From JBAXGW01 sp037139195 (lineage in GTDB: Bacteria; Bacteroidota; Bacteroidia; Bacteroidales; JAHJDW01), in NCBI GenBank assembly GCA_037139195.1, contig JBAXGW010000092.1:1-12676 (forward strand): a DNA stretch of 12,676 nt. Direction: 5' to 3'. The number at the start of each line of letters is the position of its first letter. Position 1 is the stretch's first letter. A model generated the notes under the pieces. That model was not told where the DNA came from. It did not search any database and worked only from the letters and a program-made list of their open reading frames with translations. The position numbers and the translations under genes are program-made. Positions 1 to 7,153 of this stretch are shown here, piece after piece.

Positions 1-11
1 TTTGGATTATG

Positions 12-37
12 AAAAGAGGAGAAATCCTCTTTTTTTT
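12..37 (+). terminator. Rho-independent terminator of an upstream gene outside the window
   Basis: A perfect 9-bp stem (AAAAGAGGA / TCCTCTTTT) closed by a GAAA tetraloop runs straight into a T tract ending at 37. The T tract lies on the plus-strand side, so it should end a plus-strand transcript entering from the left. Bases 1-11 are too short to assign to a gene. Confidence 0.8.
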
Positions 38-98
38 GGTTTGGTAGTGGGATTTAACTTTTTTTCACACAAAAGATTGTTTAAGAATACTGCGTATA

Positions 99-118
99 GA
101 CTATTTTCGACTATATTT
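99..118 (+). repeat. Tandem direct repeat GACTATTTTC/GACTATATTT upstream of the AraC-type gene
   Basis: Two adjacent 10-base copies start with GACTAT and differ at only a few bases. They lie about 40-57 bases before the regulator start codon. AraC-family proteins commonly bind direct repeats with a period near one helical turn, so this could be an autoregulatory operator. The second copy also resembles a degenerate -7 box (TAtaTTTa), and a TTG lies at 77-79, so it may instead be part of the promoter. Inference only. Confidence 0.3.
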
Positions 119-140
119 ACATAATATCGCTTAAATAAAA

Positions 141-156
141 TAACACCGCCGTGTTA
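141..156. promoter_or_regulatory. Inverted repeat abutting the start codon of the AraC-type gene
   Basis: TAACAC-cgcc-GTGTTA is a perfect 6-bp inverted repeat with a 4-base, all-G/C centre in otherwise AT-rich DNA. Its last base is the A of the ATG. It could be an operator, or an RNA hairpin that hides the start codon. If the real start is the second ATG (192), it would lie in the leader. Function is inferred only from position and symmetry. Confidence 0.35.
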
Positions 157-1124
157 TGAAAAAGCAATCGCCACCTAAAATTACATTTATTATGAATAGA
201 GAAAATGCAATCACTGCCTTAGCTCATCAATCAGCTGTAAACAAAGCAATTGACTACATAGAAAACAATATTTGTGATAAAATAGAATTAGATAGTATTG
301 CACAAGTAGCAAATCTATCAAAATTTCATTTTTTAAGAATTTTCAAGACCTTAATTGGCGAAACACCTTTGCAGTTTATAATGCGATTACGCCTAGAAAA
401 AATTGCATCTTCATTATTGAGCAAACCAAACGACAGCATTACGAGTATTGCAAATGAATTTGGATTTACTGACATCACTGCATTTTCTAAAAATTTCAAA
501 ATTCAATTTGGCACAACTGCTAGCAATTGGCGAATTAACAATAGCAATTTAAACCAAATAGAAAGCAATAATACACCAACTAATAATAAGAGTGTCGAGT
601 ATTTTTGCAATCATGCAAAATCAGTAAAGCTTGAAACCAAGATGGTACAAAATAAATCGATAGAAGTTAAAGATATCAAACAATTTTCTGTTGTTTACTA
701 CAGACATCTTGGCTCCTATGTTAGAAATGATAATTTGCACGAAAAAATGTGGTCAAAGCTTGTAGCGTGGGCAACTCCAAAAGGTTATCTTAATAATCCT
801 GATCTTAAAACCTTAGTTGTTTATCACGATGACCCAAATTTAACTAACGCAGAAAAGCAAAGAATGAGTTTTTGTATATCGATACCCGATAACGCAAAAG
901 TCGATAATAAAATAGATAAAATGATTATCGAAGGAGGCAAATATCTTGTTGCTCATTTTGAGCTTAAATCCACAGAGTTTATTTTGGCTTGGGACTGGGT
1001 TATGAAATGGCTTCCAACCAGTGGCTATGAGCCAGACAGCAAATATTGTTTTGAAATGTATTCCGAAGAACCTAAAAACGGTCTTTTTGGTATAGACATA
1101 CATATTCCTATTAGAGTTTATTAA
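156..1124 (+). CDS. AraC-family transcriptional regulator with GyrI-like effector-binding domain
   Basis: A predicted cytoplasmic one-component regulator of 322 residues. Residues ~26-127 form the AraC DNA-binding domain with two helix-turn-helix units: the first at ~45-64 (LDSIAQVANLSKFHFLRIFK), the second at ~93-117 with the typical SIANEFGFTDITAFSKNFK pattern. A polar, Asn-rich linker (~128-160) leads to a GyrI-like (SOUL/Rob-type) domain at ~165-322, with the usual WLPTSGY-x-PD...FEMY segment and the closing GIDIHIPI strand. In this family (Rob, BmrR relatives) that domain binds small, often hydrophobic molecules. The ATG at 156 is used here; a second ATG at 192 (MNREN) would remove a poorly conserved-looking N-terminus and is a real alternative. 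The hydrolase gene follows after 20 bases with no terminator between, so it is a probable co-transcribed target. The domain name does not imply a link with gyrA nearby. Confidence 0.9.
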   Translation: MKKQSPPKITFIMNRENAITALAHQSAVNKAIDYIENNICDKIELDSIAQVANLSKFHFLRIFKTLIGETPLQFIMRLRLEKIASSLLSKPNDSITSIANEFGFTDITAFSKNFKIQFGTTASNWRINNSNLNQIESNNTPTNNKSVEYFCNHAKSVKLETKMVQNKSIEVKDIKQFSVVYYRHLGSYVRNDNLHEKMWSKLVAWATPKGYLNNPDLKTLVVYHDDPNLTNAEKQRMSFCISIPDNAKVDNKIDKMIIEGGKYLVAHFELKSTEFILAWDWVMKWLPTSGYEPDSKYCFEMYSEEPKNGLFGIDIHIPIRVY

Positions 1125-1144
1125 TAATTTTACACAAGCGAAAT

Positions 1145-2284
1145 ATGACAAAAAATTTAATTTTATCCGCCTTTATTTTATTCATTTTTTCAACATTAAA
1201 AGCTCAAATTAATCCCATCGAAAGCCCATATTATCAACAAGGCAATTACACGGTAGTTTCAGATTCTGATATGACTGCAATAAGTGTTCCTCTCCTTTTT
1301 TATTATCCTCAAACTACTGGAAACTACCCTGTGTTTATGTTTCAATTAGGAGCAAATGGTCTTGGAAGCTCAGTAATAAACCGTCATACTTATGATCTTT
1401 TCATGAAACATTTGGCGTCGTACGGTGTTGTAGTTATTGTAATTGACGATTCACAAGCTGGCTTCCCAAACGGGACCACATTTAAAGCTGCTCACACTTG
1501 GTATAAAAGCAAATGCATCGACAATAATCATTGGCTTTCAACTTATGCCGACGTAGATAAATTTATCGTTGGAGGGCATTCAAATGGCGGCGTAAATGCC
1601 TCTGCCCTATTAGTAGACCGTCCAACTGAAGTTAATGGAATTGTGTTTTTCGATTCGTACCCAAGCCCTGGCACATTTGGCTTCGGCGCTCACGATGTTT
1701 CCAATTATACAGGAAAAGAATTAACAATGGCCGCAAACGAAAACGTACCAGACACATACAAAGGTGGCTATACCCAATTTACAAGTTCTACTTGCAAAAC
1801 CTATGTAAATATTGAAGGATTAGACCATGGCGGATTTGGCGACTATGTATTAGCTAGTCAACCAGTTGGTCCTATTGGTAGAGAAAATGCAACTGCCAGC
1901 ATTCGTCATTTTTTTGTCAGTTGGATTTTAAGCGAATTCACAAACAATAGCAATGCTACTATTCAATTAGCAACAACCTCACTACACCCAACAACAACAA
2001 AAGAATTTTTAAACGACTGCGGCACAGTTGGCACAAGAGAACCAGAAAAAAAATCAATTGTGATATATCCAAATCCAGTTAATGACTTTTTATATATTGA
2101 AAATTGTTTAGCAAATTCCGATATAAAAATTTATAATACTACTGGGCAAATTGTTTACGAAGTGGATAACAAACAAGGAAATATATCTATTGATTTATCA
2201 AGTTATTCAAAAGGCATGTATTTGCTAAAAATCACGGATGCAAACAATGGAATAAGATTAACTGAAAGACTGATAAAAAGGTAA
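1145..2284 (+). CDS. Secreted alpha/beta hydrolase (chlorophyllase/PETase-like fold) with T9SS type A sorting domain
   Basis: An exported serine hydrolase of 379 residues, probably an esterase; the substrate cannot be read from sequence. A signal peptide covers residues 1-20 (hydrophobic core, LKA|Q cleavage). The hydrolase domain spans ~35-265: an early strand and oxyanion region (YPVFMFQLGANGLGSS), the strand VVVIVIDD, and the nucleophile elbow GHSNGG at 144-149 with Ser146. His228 in GLDHGGF is the likely catalytic base. The acid is less clear: Asp170 in FFDSYPS matches the chlorophyllase-type position, while the strand where cutinase-like enzymes carry it reads LTMAANENVPD. After a Thr/Asn-rich linker, residues ~302-379 are a T9SS type A C-terminal domain (IYPNPVND, IKIYNTTGQIVY, SSYSKGMYLLKI, final basic LIKR), so the product should cross the outer membrane and be released or anchored. 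It lies 20 bases after the AraC-type gene, which suggests induction by a ligand. Confidence 0.85.
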   Translation: MTKNLILSAFILFIFSTLKAQINPIESPYYQQGNYTVVSDSDMTAISVPLLFYYPQTTGNYPVFMFQLGANGLGSSVINRHTYDLFMKHLASYGVVVIVIDDSQAGFPNGTTFKAAHTWYKSKCIDNNHWLSTYADVDKFIVGGHSNGGVNASALLVDRPTEVNGIVFFDSYPSPGTFGFGAHDVSNYTGKELTMAANENVPDTYKGGYTQFTSSTCKTYVNIEGLDHGGFGDYVLASQPVGPIGRENATASIRHFFVSWILSEFTNNSNATIQLATTSLHPTTTKEFLNDCGTVGTREPEKKSIVIYPNPVNDFLYIENCLANSDIKIYNTTGQIVYEVDNKQGNISIDLSSYSKGMYLLKITDANNGIRLTERLIKR

Positions 2285-2298
2285 AACTTTTATAAAAG

Positions 2299-2327
2299 AA
2301 TTAAGAAGCATATTCATTTCTTTAATT
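2299..2327. terminator. Weak stem between convergent genes, possible bidirectional terminator
   Basis: AATTAAGAA (2299-2307) can pair with TTCTTTAATT (2318-2327) with one bulged T. The stem lies in the 37-base gap between two convergent genes and overlaps the minus-strand stop codon. It is AT-only apart from one G-C pair and has no long T tract, so this is a tentative call. A second short palindrome, CTTTTATAAAAG, lies just to its left. Confidence 0.2.
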
Positions 2328-3128
2328 ATCACCCTTAAACAAGTCCAAGCTCAAAAACAAACTAAAACGCAAATTAAACTTTCTATAATCTATACTTTTG
2401 TCTCCAAAGTTGGTTATATTGAATGCAGGAGATACTTGTGTCTGAAATTTCACATTTTCAGAGCCAAATCTGGCAATAAAACCTGGTTCAATAAAATAAA
2501 AGACACTTGATTTTCCACCATAAAACGATTTATCCCAGCTAGACAAATACAATCCGTTACCAGAATTAGAATGATAAAAATAATCTAAAAAAATTAGTTT
2601 TGCAAATGCACCTAGTTCAATATTTTCATTTAACAAAATACATAAATCGGGTTGAATAAAAAAATTATATTTTGTTGCTTTTAAGTCAAATGAGTAATAT
2701 CCAAAGCCATTTTCGCTTTGATAATGCAATTTCCCATACCCTACTCCTGCTAATACCTCATAATGAAATTTTTCTGATTTTTTAAAATAGCTTGCACCCA
2801 AATTAAATTCAGATTGACCATCTTTATCATTTACATTACCCATATTTTCCTTGCCTAAAGAGCCTAAAAATGGAGAACGCTCGATAAAAGCTCGATCATA
2901 ACCAGTATGAAAGACACTGAATTTATCTGAAAACGCATATCCAATTTGATAAGAATTACTACTTATTGCAAGCTTTAGTTCGCCTTTCTTTTTATTCAAA
3001 GGAATATACTGAGGACTAGAAATATATTGATAAGCAGAACATCCTGTTAATAACAAAACACTTAATAGGAAAAAAAACATTGCTATATTTTTATAAAATA
3101 AAAGCAATGAAATTATAATACTCTTCAT
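2322..3128 (-). CDS. Putative lipoprotein / outer-membrane beta-barrel-like protein of unknown function
   Basis: A 268-residue envelope protein without a recognised enzymatic domain. The N-terminus is hydrophobic and ends in LLLTGC, a good lipobox with Cys30 as the acylated residue. The mature part begins SAYQYISSPQYIPL. The rest alternates polar and hydrophobic residues with many aromatic and Gly residues (KGELKLAISSNSYQIGYAFS, LGASYFKKSEKFHYEVLAGVGYG, FIEPGFIARFG, KFNLRFSLFLSLDLF). This fits a small beta-barrel of ~8-10 strands, as seen in many Bacteroidota proteins with a Y-x-x-x-P-x-x-P-L then KGE-type opening. The start is uncertain: the ATG at 3128 gives a long signal with Lys13 inside it, whereas the ATG at 3080 gives only 13 residues before the Cys and no N-terminal positive charge. 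I keep 3128. It is transcribed away from the gyrA unit and behind that unit's terminator, so it is probably a single-gene unit. Confidence 0.7.
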   Translation of the reverse strand: MKSIIISLLLFYKNIAMFFFLLSVLLLTGCSAYQYISSPQYIPLNKKKGELKLAISSNSYQIGYAFSDKFSVFHTGYDRAFIERSPFLGSLGKENMGNVNDKDGQSEFNLGASYFKKSEKFHYEVLAGVGYGKLHYQSENGFGYYSFDLKATKYNFFIQPDLCILLNENIELGAFAKLIFLDYFYHSNSGNGLYLSSWDKSFYGGKSSVFYFIEPGFIARFGSENVKFQTQVSPAFNITNFGDKSIDYRKFNLRFSLFLSLDLFKGDN

Positions 3129-3173
3129 AAAAGAATCATTTAAAAAATAGATATACTAAGCAAAACCCTTGTT

Positions 3174-3191
3174 AATCAATATTAGTTGATT
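3174..3191. repeat. Inverted repeat upstream of the lipoprotein gene
   Basis: AATCAA-tattag-TTGATT is a 6-bp perfect inverted repeat with a 6-base spacer, 46-63 bases before the minus-strand start codon at 3128. On the minus strand it contains TAATATTG, one mismatch from the -7 consensus TAnnTTTG, so it may be a promoter/operator region. No matching -33 element was seen. Such short AT-rich repeats can arise by chance. Confidence 0.25.
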
Positions 3192-3231
3192 CATGTTTTA
3201 AATTAAATAAAATTACATAAAAAAATTGAAT

Positions 3232-3262
3232 AAAAAAAAGGAGGCAAATTTGCCTCCTTTTT
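3232..3262 (-). terminator. Strong palindromic terminator at the end of the gyrA-TPR unit
   Basis: A perfect palindrome centred at 3248/3249 (GGAGGCAAA / TTTGCCTCC) is extended by flanking A and T runs to 14-bp arms. Read on the minus strand, it follows the TPR stop codon by 14 bases and ends in an 8-T tract. The plus-strand side has 5 T, so it could also work in the other direction, although no plus-strand gene ends here. Confidence 0.85.
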
Positions 3263-3276
3263 GCTCAACTTGAAAA

Positions 3277-4437
3277 CTATTTTTTTCCACCTAATTTGGC
3301 ATCCACTCTATTACTGCCTTCGGTGTTTTTCTTTCTAACATACAGCTGTTTCAATGACTGCAATGTGCTTTTATCATTTGGATCAATTGTTTCAGCTTTT
3401 TCTAAGCATGGAATTGATTTATCAAACAACACATCTGCTCTTGCTTTTTCAGTATCATACTTTGGATCTCCCATAGGTAATTTATCTGCTTGTTTTAATA
3501 TTTCTAATGCATAATTAAAATACAATGCACCTAAATTATAAATTGCATCAAAGTTTTTTTGGTCTAATTCTACTGCTTTTTTGTATTCTGCTTCTGCATT
3601 AACAAAATCACCAGCTTCATCATATTTTTGACCAACAACCATATGTAAAATTGCATTATTAGGATCTTTCTGCAAAGCTAACTTTAATAAGTCTTGAGCT
3701 TCTTTAGATTTATGTTGTTGCAAATAAATATTTGCTTCTGCAATTAATAACTCTAAATTATCAGGCATTGCCTCACGCCCTTGTTGAATTATCTTCAAGT
3801 ATTTCACGGTATCACCATCGGCTTTAGCGTAGTTAGACATCGCTGTGAACACATAAGCTTGTTTGTATTTCAATGCATACAACTTTTTGAAGATATCTTT
3901 AGCTTTCGCATCGTACTCTTTGTTTTTAGTGTTTTCAGCAGCCAATGCTCCATTATATAAAGCAAAAGTATAAACAGAATCAGTCATACCAAAGCTATAT
4001 CTTACCTTAGCTGTTTTTTCAAATATATCAAATGCTTCTACATAAGATTTGCTTTGAAATTTTGAAACGCCTTTATTGTATAACTCAACGCTACAACCAA
4101 TTAATCCGTTTTTAATTCCATCAGAAAATTCTTTTTCTTTATCTAAGTCTTTTGCATTATTAAAAGAAAAATAAGCTGTATCTAAAGCGTCCTTCACTAA
4201 ACTCTTGTACTTTTCGTTCTGAGAAGTATGCAGTCTGAAATATATTTCGCCTCTATAATACCACGCTTTTGCATCATTTTTAGTATCTGGACTATAAACC
4301 GCTTTATCAATTGCATCTTTAGCTTTATCTAAATAGCCTCTAGACAAATATGTATAAGCACTTGTTACGTTCATCTTTTGCGCATTAGCAAATGTTACAG
4401 ATAAACAAATAGATAAAATAAATAATAGTTTTTTCAT
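3277..4437 (-). CDS. Exported tetratricopeptide-repeat protein encoded downstream of gyrA
   Basis: A 386-residue protein made almost entirely of helical TPR-type repeats; such repeats are protein-binding scaffolds, and no catalytic motif is visible. Residues 1-19 are a signal peptide (MKKLLFILSICLSVTFANA, cleavage before Gln20), so it should act in the periplasm or at the envelope. Repeat-like segments are seen at ~23-50, 55-95, 116-150, 156-187, 226-259 (NLELLIAEANIYLQQHKSKEAQDLLKLALQKDP, the clearest), 260-293 (AILHMVVGQKYDEAGDFVNAEAEYKKAVELD) and ~294-352, the last interrupted by an insert (KQADKLPMGDPKYD). The C-terminus is basic (KLGGKK). It lies 82 bases after gyrA with no terminator between, and a good promoter sits in that gap, so it may be expressed both by read-through and on its own. 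The gyrA-TPR order recurs in Bacteroidota as far as I recall; its role is unknown to me. Confidence 0.85.
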   Translation of the reverse strand: MKKLLFILSICLSVTFANAQKMNVTSAYTYLSRGYLDKAKDAIDKAVYSPDTKNDAKAWYYRGEIYFRLHTSQNEKYKSLVKDALDTAYFSFNNAKDLDKEKEFSDGIKNGLIGCSVELYNKGVSKFQSKSYVEAFDIFEKTAKVRYSFGMTDSVYTFALYNGALAAENTKNKEYDAKAKDIFKKLYALKYKQAYVFTAMSNYAKADGDTVKYLKIIQQGREAMPDNLELLIAEANIYLQQHKSKEAQDLLKLALQKDPNNAILHMVVGQKYDEAGDFVNAEAEYKKAVELDQKNFDAIYNLGALYFNYALEILKQADKLPMGDPKYDTEKARADVLFDKSIPCLEKAETIDPNDKSTLQSLKQLYVRKKNTEGSNRVDAKLGGKK

Positions 4438-4463
4438 TGTTTGATATATGTTTAATTAATCTT

Positions 4464-4492
4464 CAAATATATTATTATTTTTTAATAACAAA
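4464..4492 (-). promoter_or_regulatory. Probable promoter of the TPR gene inside the gyrA-TPR gap
   Basis: Read on the minus strand, TTTG (4492-4489) is followed after 17 bases by TATATTTG (4471-4464), a full match to the Bacteroidota -33/-7 pattern TTTG / TAnnTTTG. Transcription would begin about 20 bases before the TPR start codon at 4437. This is the best two-part promoter match in the window. It implies that TPR expression need not follow gyrA. Confidence 0.5.
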
Positions 4493-4519
4493 AAATTTGC
4501 CAAAAAAAGTTTATTTCAA

Positions 4520-7153
4520 CTATTCTTTGATTTCTTCTTCAGCTTCATCAGATTCAGACTCGTTTTCTTCTTCTTCAACAATTTCCTCTTCCTCTACTTC
4601 ATCATCTTCTTCGTCTGTATCTAAATCAATTATTTCTAATTCATCATCGTTGATTTCTAGTGGCACAACTCTTTCTATTAAATCGTCTTCATCATCTTCG
4701 TCAACAATTACAGATGTAACAGAAGCAATAGTGTCTCCATTTTTCAAGTTAATTAATCGAACGCCTTGTGTAGCTCTTCCCATAACTCTTAATCCAGAGA
4801 CTGCTAAGCGAATAATTATGCCCGAACGATTTATAATCATTAAATCGTGAGTACTATCAACAGAATTAATAGAAATTAATTGGCCTGTTTTATCTGTGAT
4901 ATTAATTGTTTTTACACCTTTACCACCTCTATTTGTAATTCTGTAATCTTTTAAGAATGTACGTTTTCCATATCCATTTTCAGAAACAACTAATACCGTA
5001 GATTCTTCATCTTCAACACAAATCATTCCAATTACATAATCGGTATCTTCATTTGTTAAGCGAATTCCACGAACGCCAGATGCATTTCTTCCCATTGGAC
5101 GAACTTTTGCTTCAGGGAATCTGATTGCTCTACCTGAATAAAGAGCAAGCATTATTTCGTTTGTTCCATTGGTTAATTTAGCTTCTATTAATTGATCGCC
5201 TTCACGAACAGTAATTGCATTTATACCATTCTGACGTGGACGTGAGAATGCTTCAAGTCTAGTTTTCTTAATTACACCTTTATGCGTACATAAAATGATG
5301 TAATTATTTTTTATATATTCTTTATCGTTTAGATTTTTAACATTAATAAATGCTCTTACTTTATCGCCAGGTATAATGTTAATCATATTTTGAATAGCTC
5401 TACCTTTTGAGTTCTTAGTGCCTTCTGGTATTTCATATACTTTCAACCAGTAACACTTGCCCGATTCGGTAAAGAACAACATATAATTATGCATTGTAGC
5501 CGTAAATAAGTGTTCTATATAATCTTCATCTCGCGAATTACTTCCTTTAGAACCTTTTCCGCCTCTATTTTGACGTTTATATTCAGAAAGCGCAGTACGT
5601 TTAACATAACCTAAATGCGATATAGTAATTACTACAGCTTCATCAGCGATTATATCTTCAATATTAAAATCACCTGCTGTATAATCAATATCTGTTCTGG
5701 GCTCGTCGCCATATTTTGCTTTAATTTCTAATAATTCATCTTTAATTATTTTCATTCTAAGTTCTATGCTATTAAGAACTTCATTTAAATAATCAATATG
5801 TTTCATTAAAGCATCATATTCTTCTTTTAATTTTTCTCTTTCAAGTCCAACCAAAGCACGTAAACGCATATCTACAATTGCTCTTGCTTGAATATCCGAC
5901 AAATTAAAACGAGTCATTAATCCTGTTCTAGCATCATCTACAGTTTTTGATGCACGAATTATTTCAATAACTTCATCAATATTATCTAAAGCAATTAATA
6001 AACCTTCTAAAATATGAGCACGTTTTTGAGCTTCAGCAAGTTCATATTTAGTTCTACGTACTACAACATCGTGGCGATGTTCAACAAAGTAATGAATTAA
6101 ATCTTTTAAATTTAACGTCATTGGTCTTCCGTGAACAAGAGCTACATTATTAACACTGAAAGAAGATTGAAGCGATGTATATCTATATAATGTATTAAGA
6201 ACTACGTTAGGAACAGCATCTCGTTTTAATTCATAAACAATACGTATACCATTTCTGTCCGATTCATCTCTTAAATCTGATATACCTTCAATTACTTTAT
6301 CATTAATAAGTTCTGCCGTTTTTTTAATCATTTCCGACTTATTAACCATATATGGAATTGAAGTAGCAATAATCTGCGTTCTATTTCCTTCATCTTCAAA
6401 AGTAGTTTGACCTCGTATTACTACTCTTCCTCTACCCGTTTCATAAGCAGCTTTTATACCGTCATAACCATATATAATACCAGCAGTTGGAAAATCTGGA
6501 GCTTTAATATACTTCATTAATTCAGGAATTGTGATTTCATTATTGTCAATATAGGCAATAGTTCCATCAATAACTTCTGTTAAATTATGAGGTGGCATAT
6601 TAGTTGCCATACCAACAGCAATACCAGATGCTCCATTAAGAAGCAAAGTAGGAATTCTTGTAGGTAAAACAGTTGGTTCTGTTAATGAATCGTCGAAATT
6701 TGGACGAAAATCAACAGTATCTTTTTCAATATCTGCTAAAGTTTCTTCTGCTATTTTTTTCAAACGTGCTTCGGTATAACGCATAGCAGCAGGGCTATCG
6801 CCATCAATTGACCCAAAGTTACCTTGTCCGTCAACCAAAGGGTAACGCAACGACCATGGCTGAGCCATACGAACCATTGCATCATATACAGATGTATCGC
6901 CATGTGGATGATATTTACCCAATACTTCCCCAACAATTCTGGCCGATTTTTTATATGCTTTATTTGAATAAACGCCTAAATCTAACATTCCATAAAGTAC
7001 ACGACGGTGAACAGGCTTCATCCCATCTCTTACATCAGGTAATGCACGCGACACAATAACCGACATCGAATAATCGATGTAAGCTGATTTCATTTGATCT
7101 TCAATGTTAATTGGAATTATTTTCCCATCATCATGTTTTTCAGTTTCTTGCAT
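4520..7153 (-). CDS. gyrA: DNA gyrase subunit A
   Basis: GyrA cuts and rejoins DNA as the A2B2 gyrase with GyrB, introducing negative supercoils. The start is the ATG at 7153 (MQETEKHDDGKIIPINIED), giving 877 residues; an in-frame TTG three codons earlier is less likely. The breakage-reunion domain (~1-500) has the quinolone region with HPHGDTSVYD, catalytic Tyr126 in AAMRYTEARL, and the VDGQGNFGSIDGD motif. The C-terminal pinwheel (~500-815) opens with the GyrA box QNRGGKG (528-534), which marks gyrase rather than topoisomerase IV. A second, box-like NRGGKG lies at 741-746. The last ~61 residues are strongly acidic (about 37 Asp/Glu), unusually long for this tail. Position 87, equivalent to E. 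coli Ser83, is Thr, and Asp91 matches E. coli Asp87. It is divergent from clpC and followed by the TPR gene. I saw no clear promoter upstream. Confidence 0.97.
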   Translation of the reverse strand: MQETEKHDDGKIIPINIEDQMKSAYIDYSMSVIVSRALPDVRDGMKPVHRRVLYGMLDLGVYSNKAYKKSARIVGEVLGKYHPHGDTSVYDAMVRMAQPWSLRYPLVDGQGNFGSIDGDSPAAMRYTEARLKKIAEETLADIEKDTVDFRPNFDDSLTEPTVLPTRIPTLLLNGASGIAVGMATNMPPHNLTEVIDGTIAYIDNNEITIPELMKYIKAPDFPTAGIIYGYDGIKAAYETGRGRVVIRGQTTFEDEGNRTQIIATSIPYMVNKSEMIKKTAELINDKVIEGISDLRDESDRNGIRIVYELKRDAVPNVVLNTLYRYTSLQSSFSVNNVALVHGRPMTLNLKDLIHYFVEHRHDVVVRRTKYELAEAQKRAHILEGLLIALDNIDEVIEIIRASKTVDDARTGLMTRFNLSDIQARAIVDMRLRALVGLEREKLKEEYDALMKHIDYLNEVLNSIELRMKIIKDELLEIKAKYGDEPRTDIDYTAGDFNIEDIIADEAVVITISHLGYVKRTALSEYKRQNRGGKGSKGSNSRDEDYIEHLFTATMHNYMLFFTESGKCYWLKVYEIPEGTKNSKGRAIQNMINIIPGDKVRAFINVKNLNDKEYIKNNYIILCTHKGVIKKTRLEAFSRPRQNGINAITVREGDQLIEAKLTNGTNEIMLALYSGRAIRFPEAKVRPMGRNASGVRGIRLTNEDTDYVIGMICVEDEESTVLVVSENGYGKRTFLKDYRITNRGGKGVKTINITDKTGQLISINSVDSTHDLMIINRSGIIIRLAVSGLRVMGRATQGVRLINLKNGDTIASVTSVIVDEDDEDDLIERVVPLEINDDELEIIDLDTDEEDDEVEEEEIVEEEENESESDEAEEEIKE

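Noticed and set aside
840..1151. Minus-strand open frame of 103 codons opposite the AraC-type gene
   Set aside because: It lies antisense to a clear GyrI-like domain and shows no recognisable protein features.
4437..4850. Plus-strand open frame encoding a Ser-rich protein
   Set aside because: It is antisense to the Asp/Glu codon runs (GAA/GAT) of the GyrA tail, which read as TCT/TCA-type Ser codons. It has no independent coding character.
156..7153. Idea that the GyrI-like regulator is a gyrase inhibitor acting on the nearby GyrA
   Set aside because: The domain name comes from E. coli GyrI/SbmC. Fused to an AraC DNA-binding domain, it is usually a ligand sensor. The genes are separate units kilobases apart on opposite strands.
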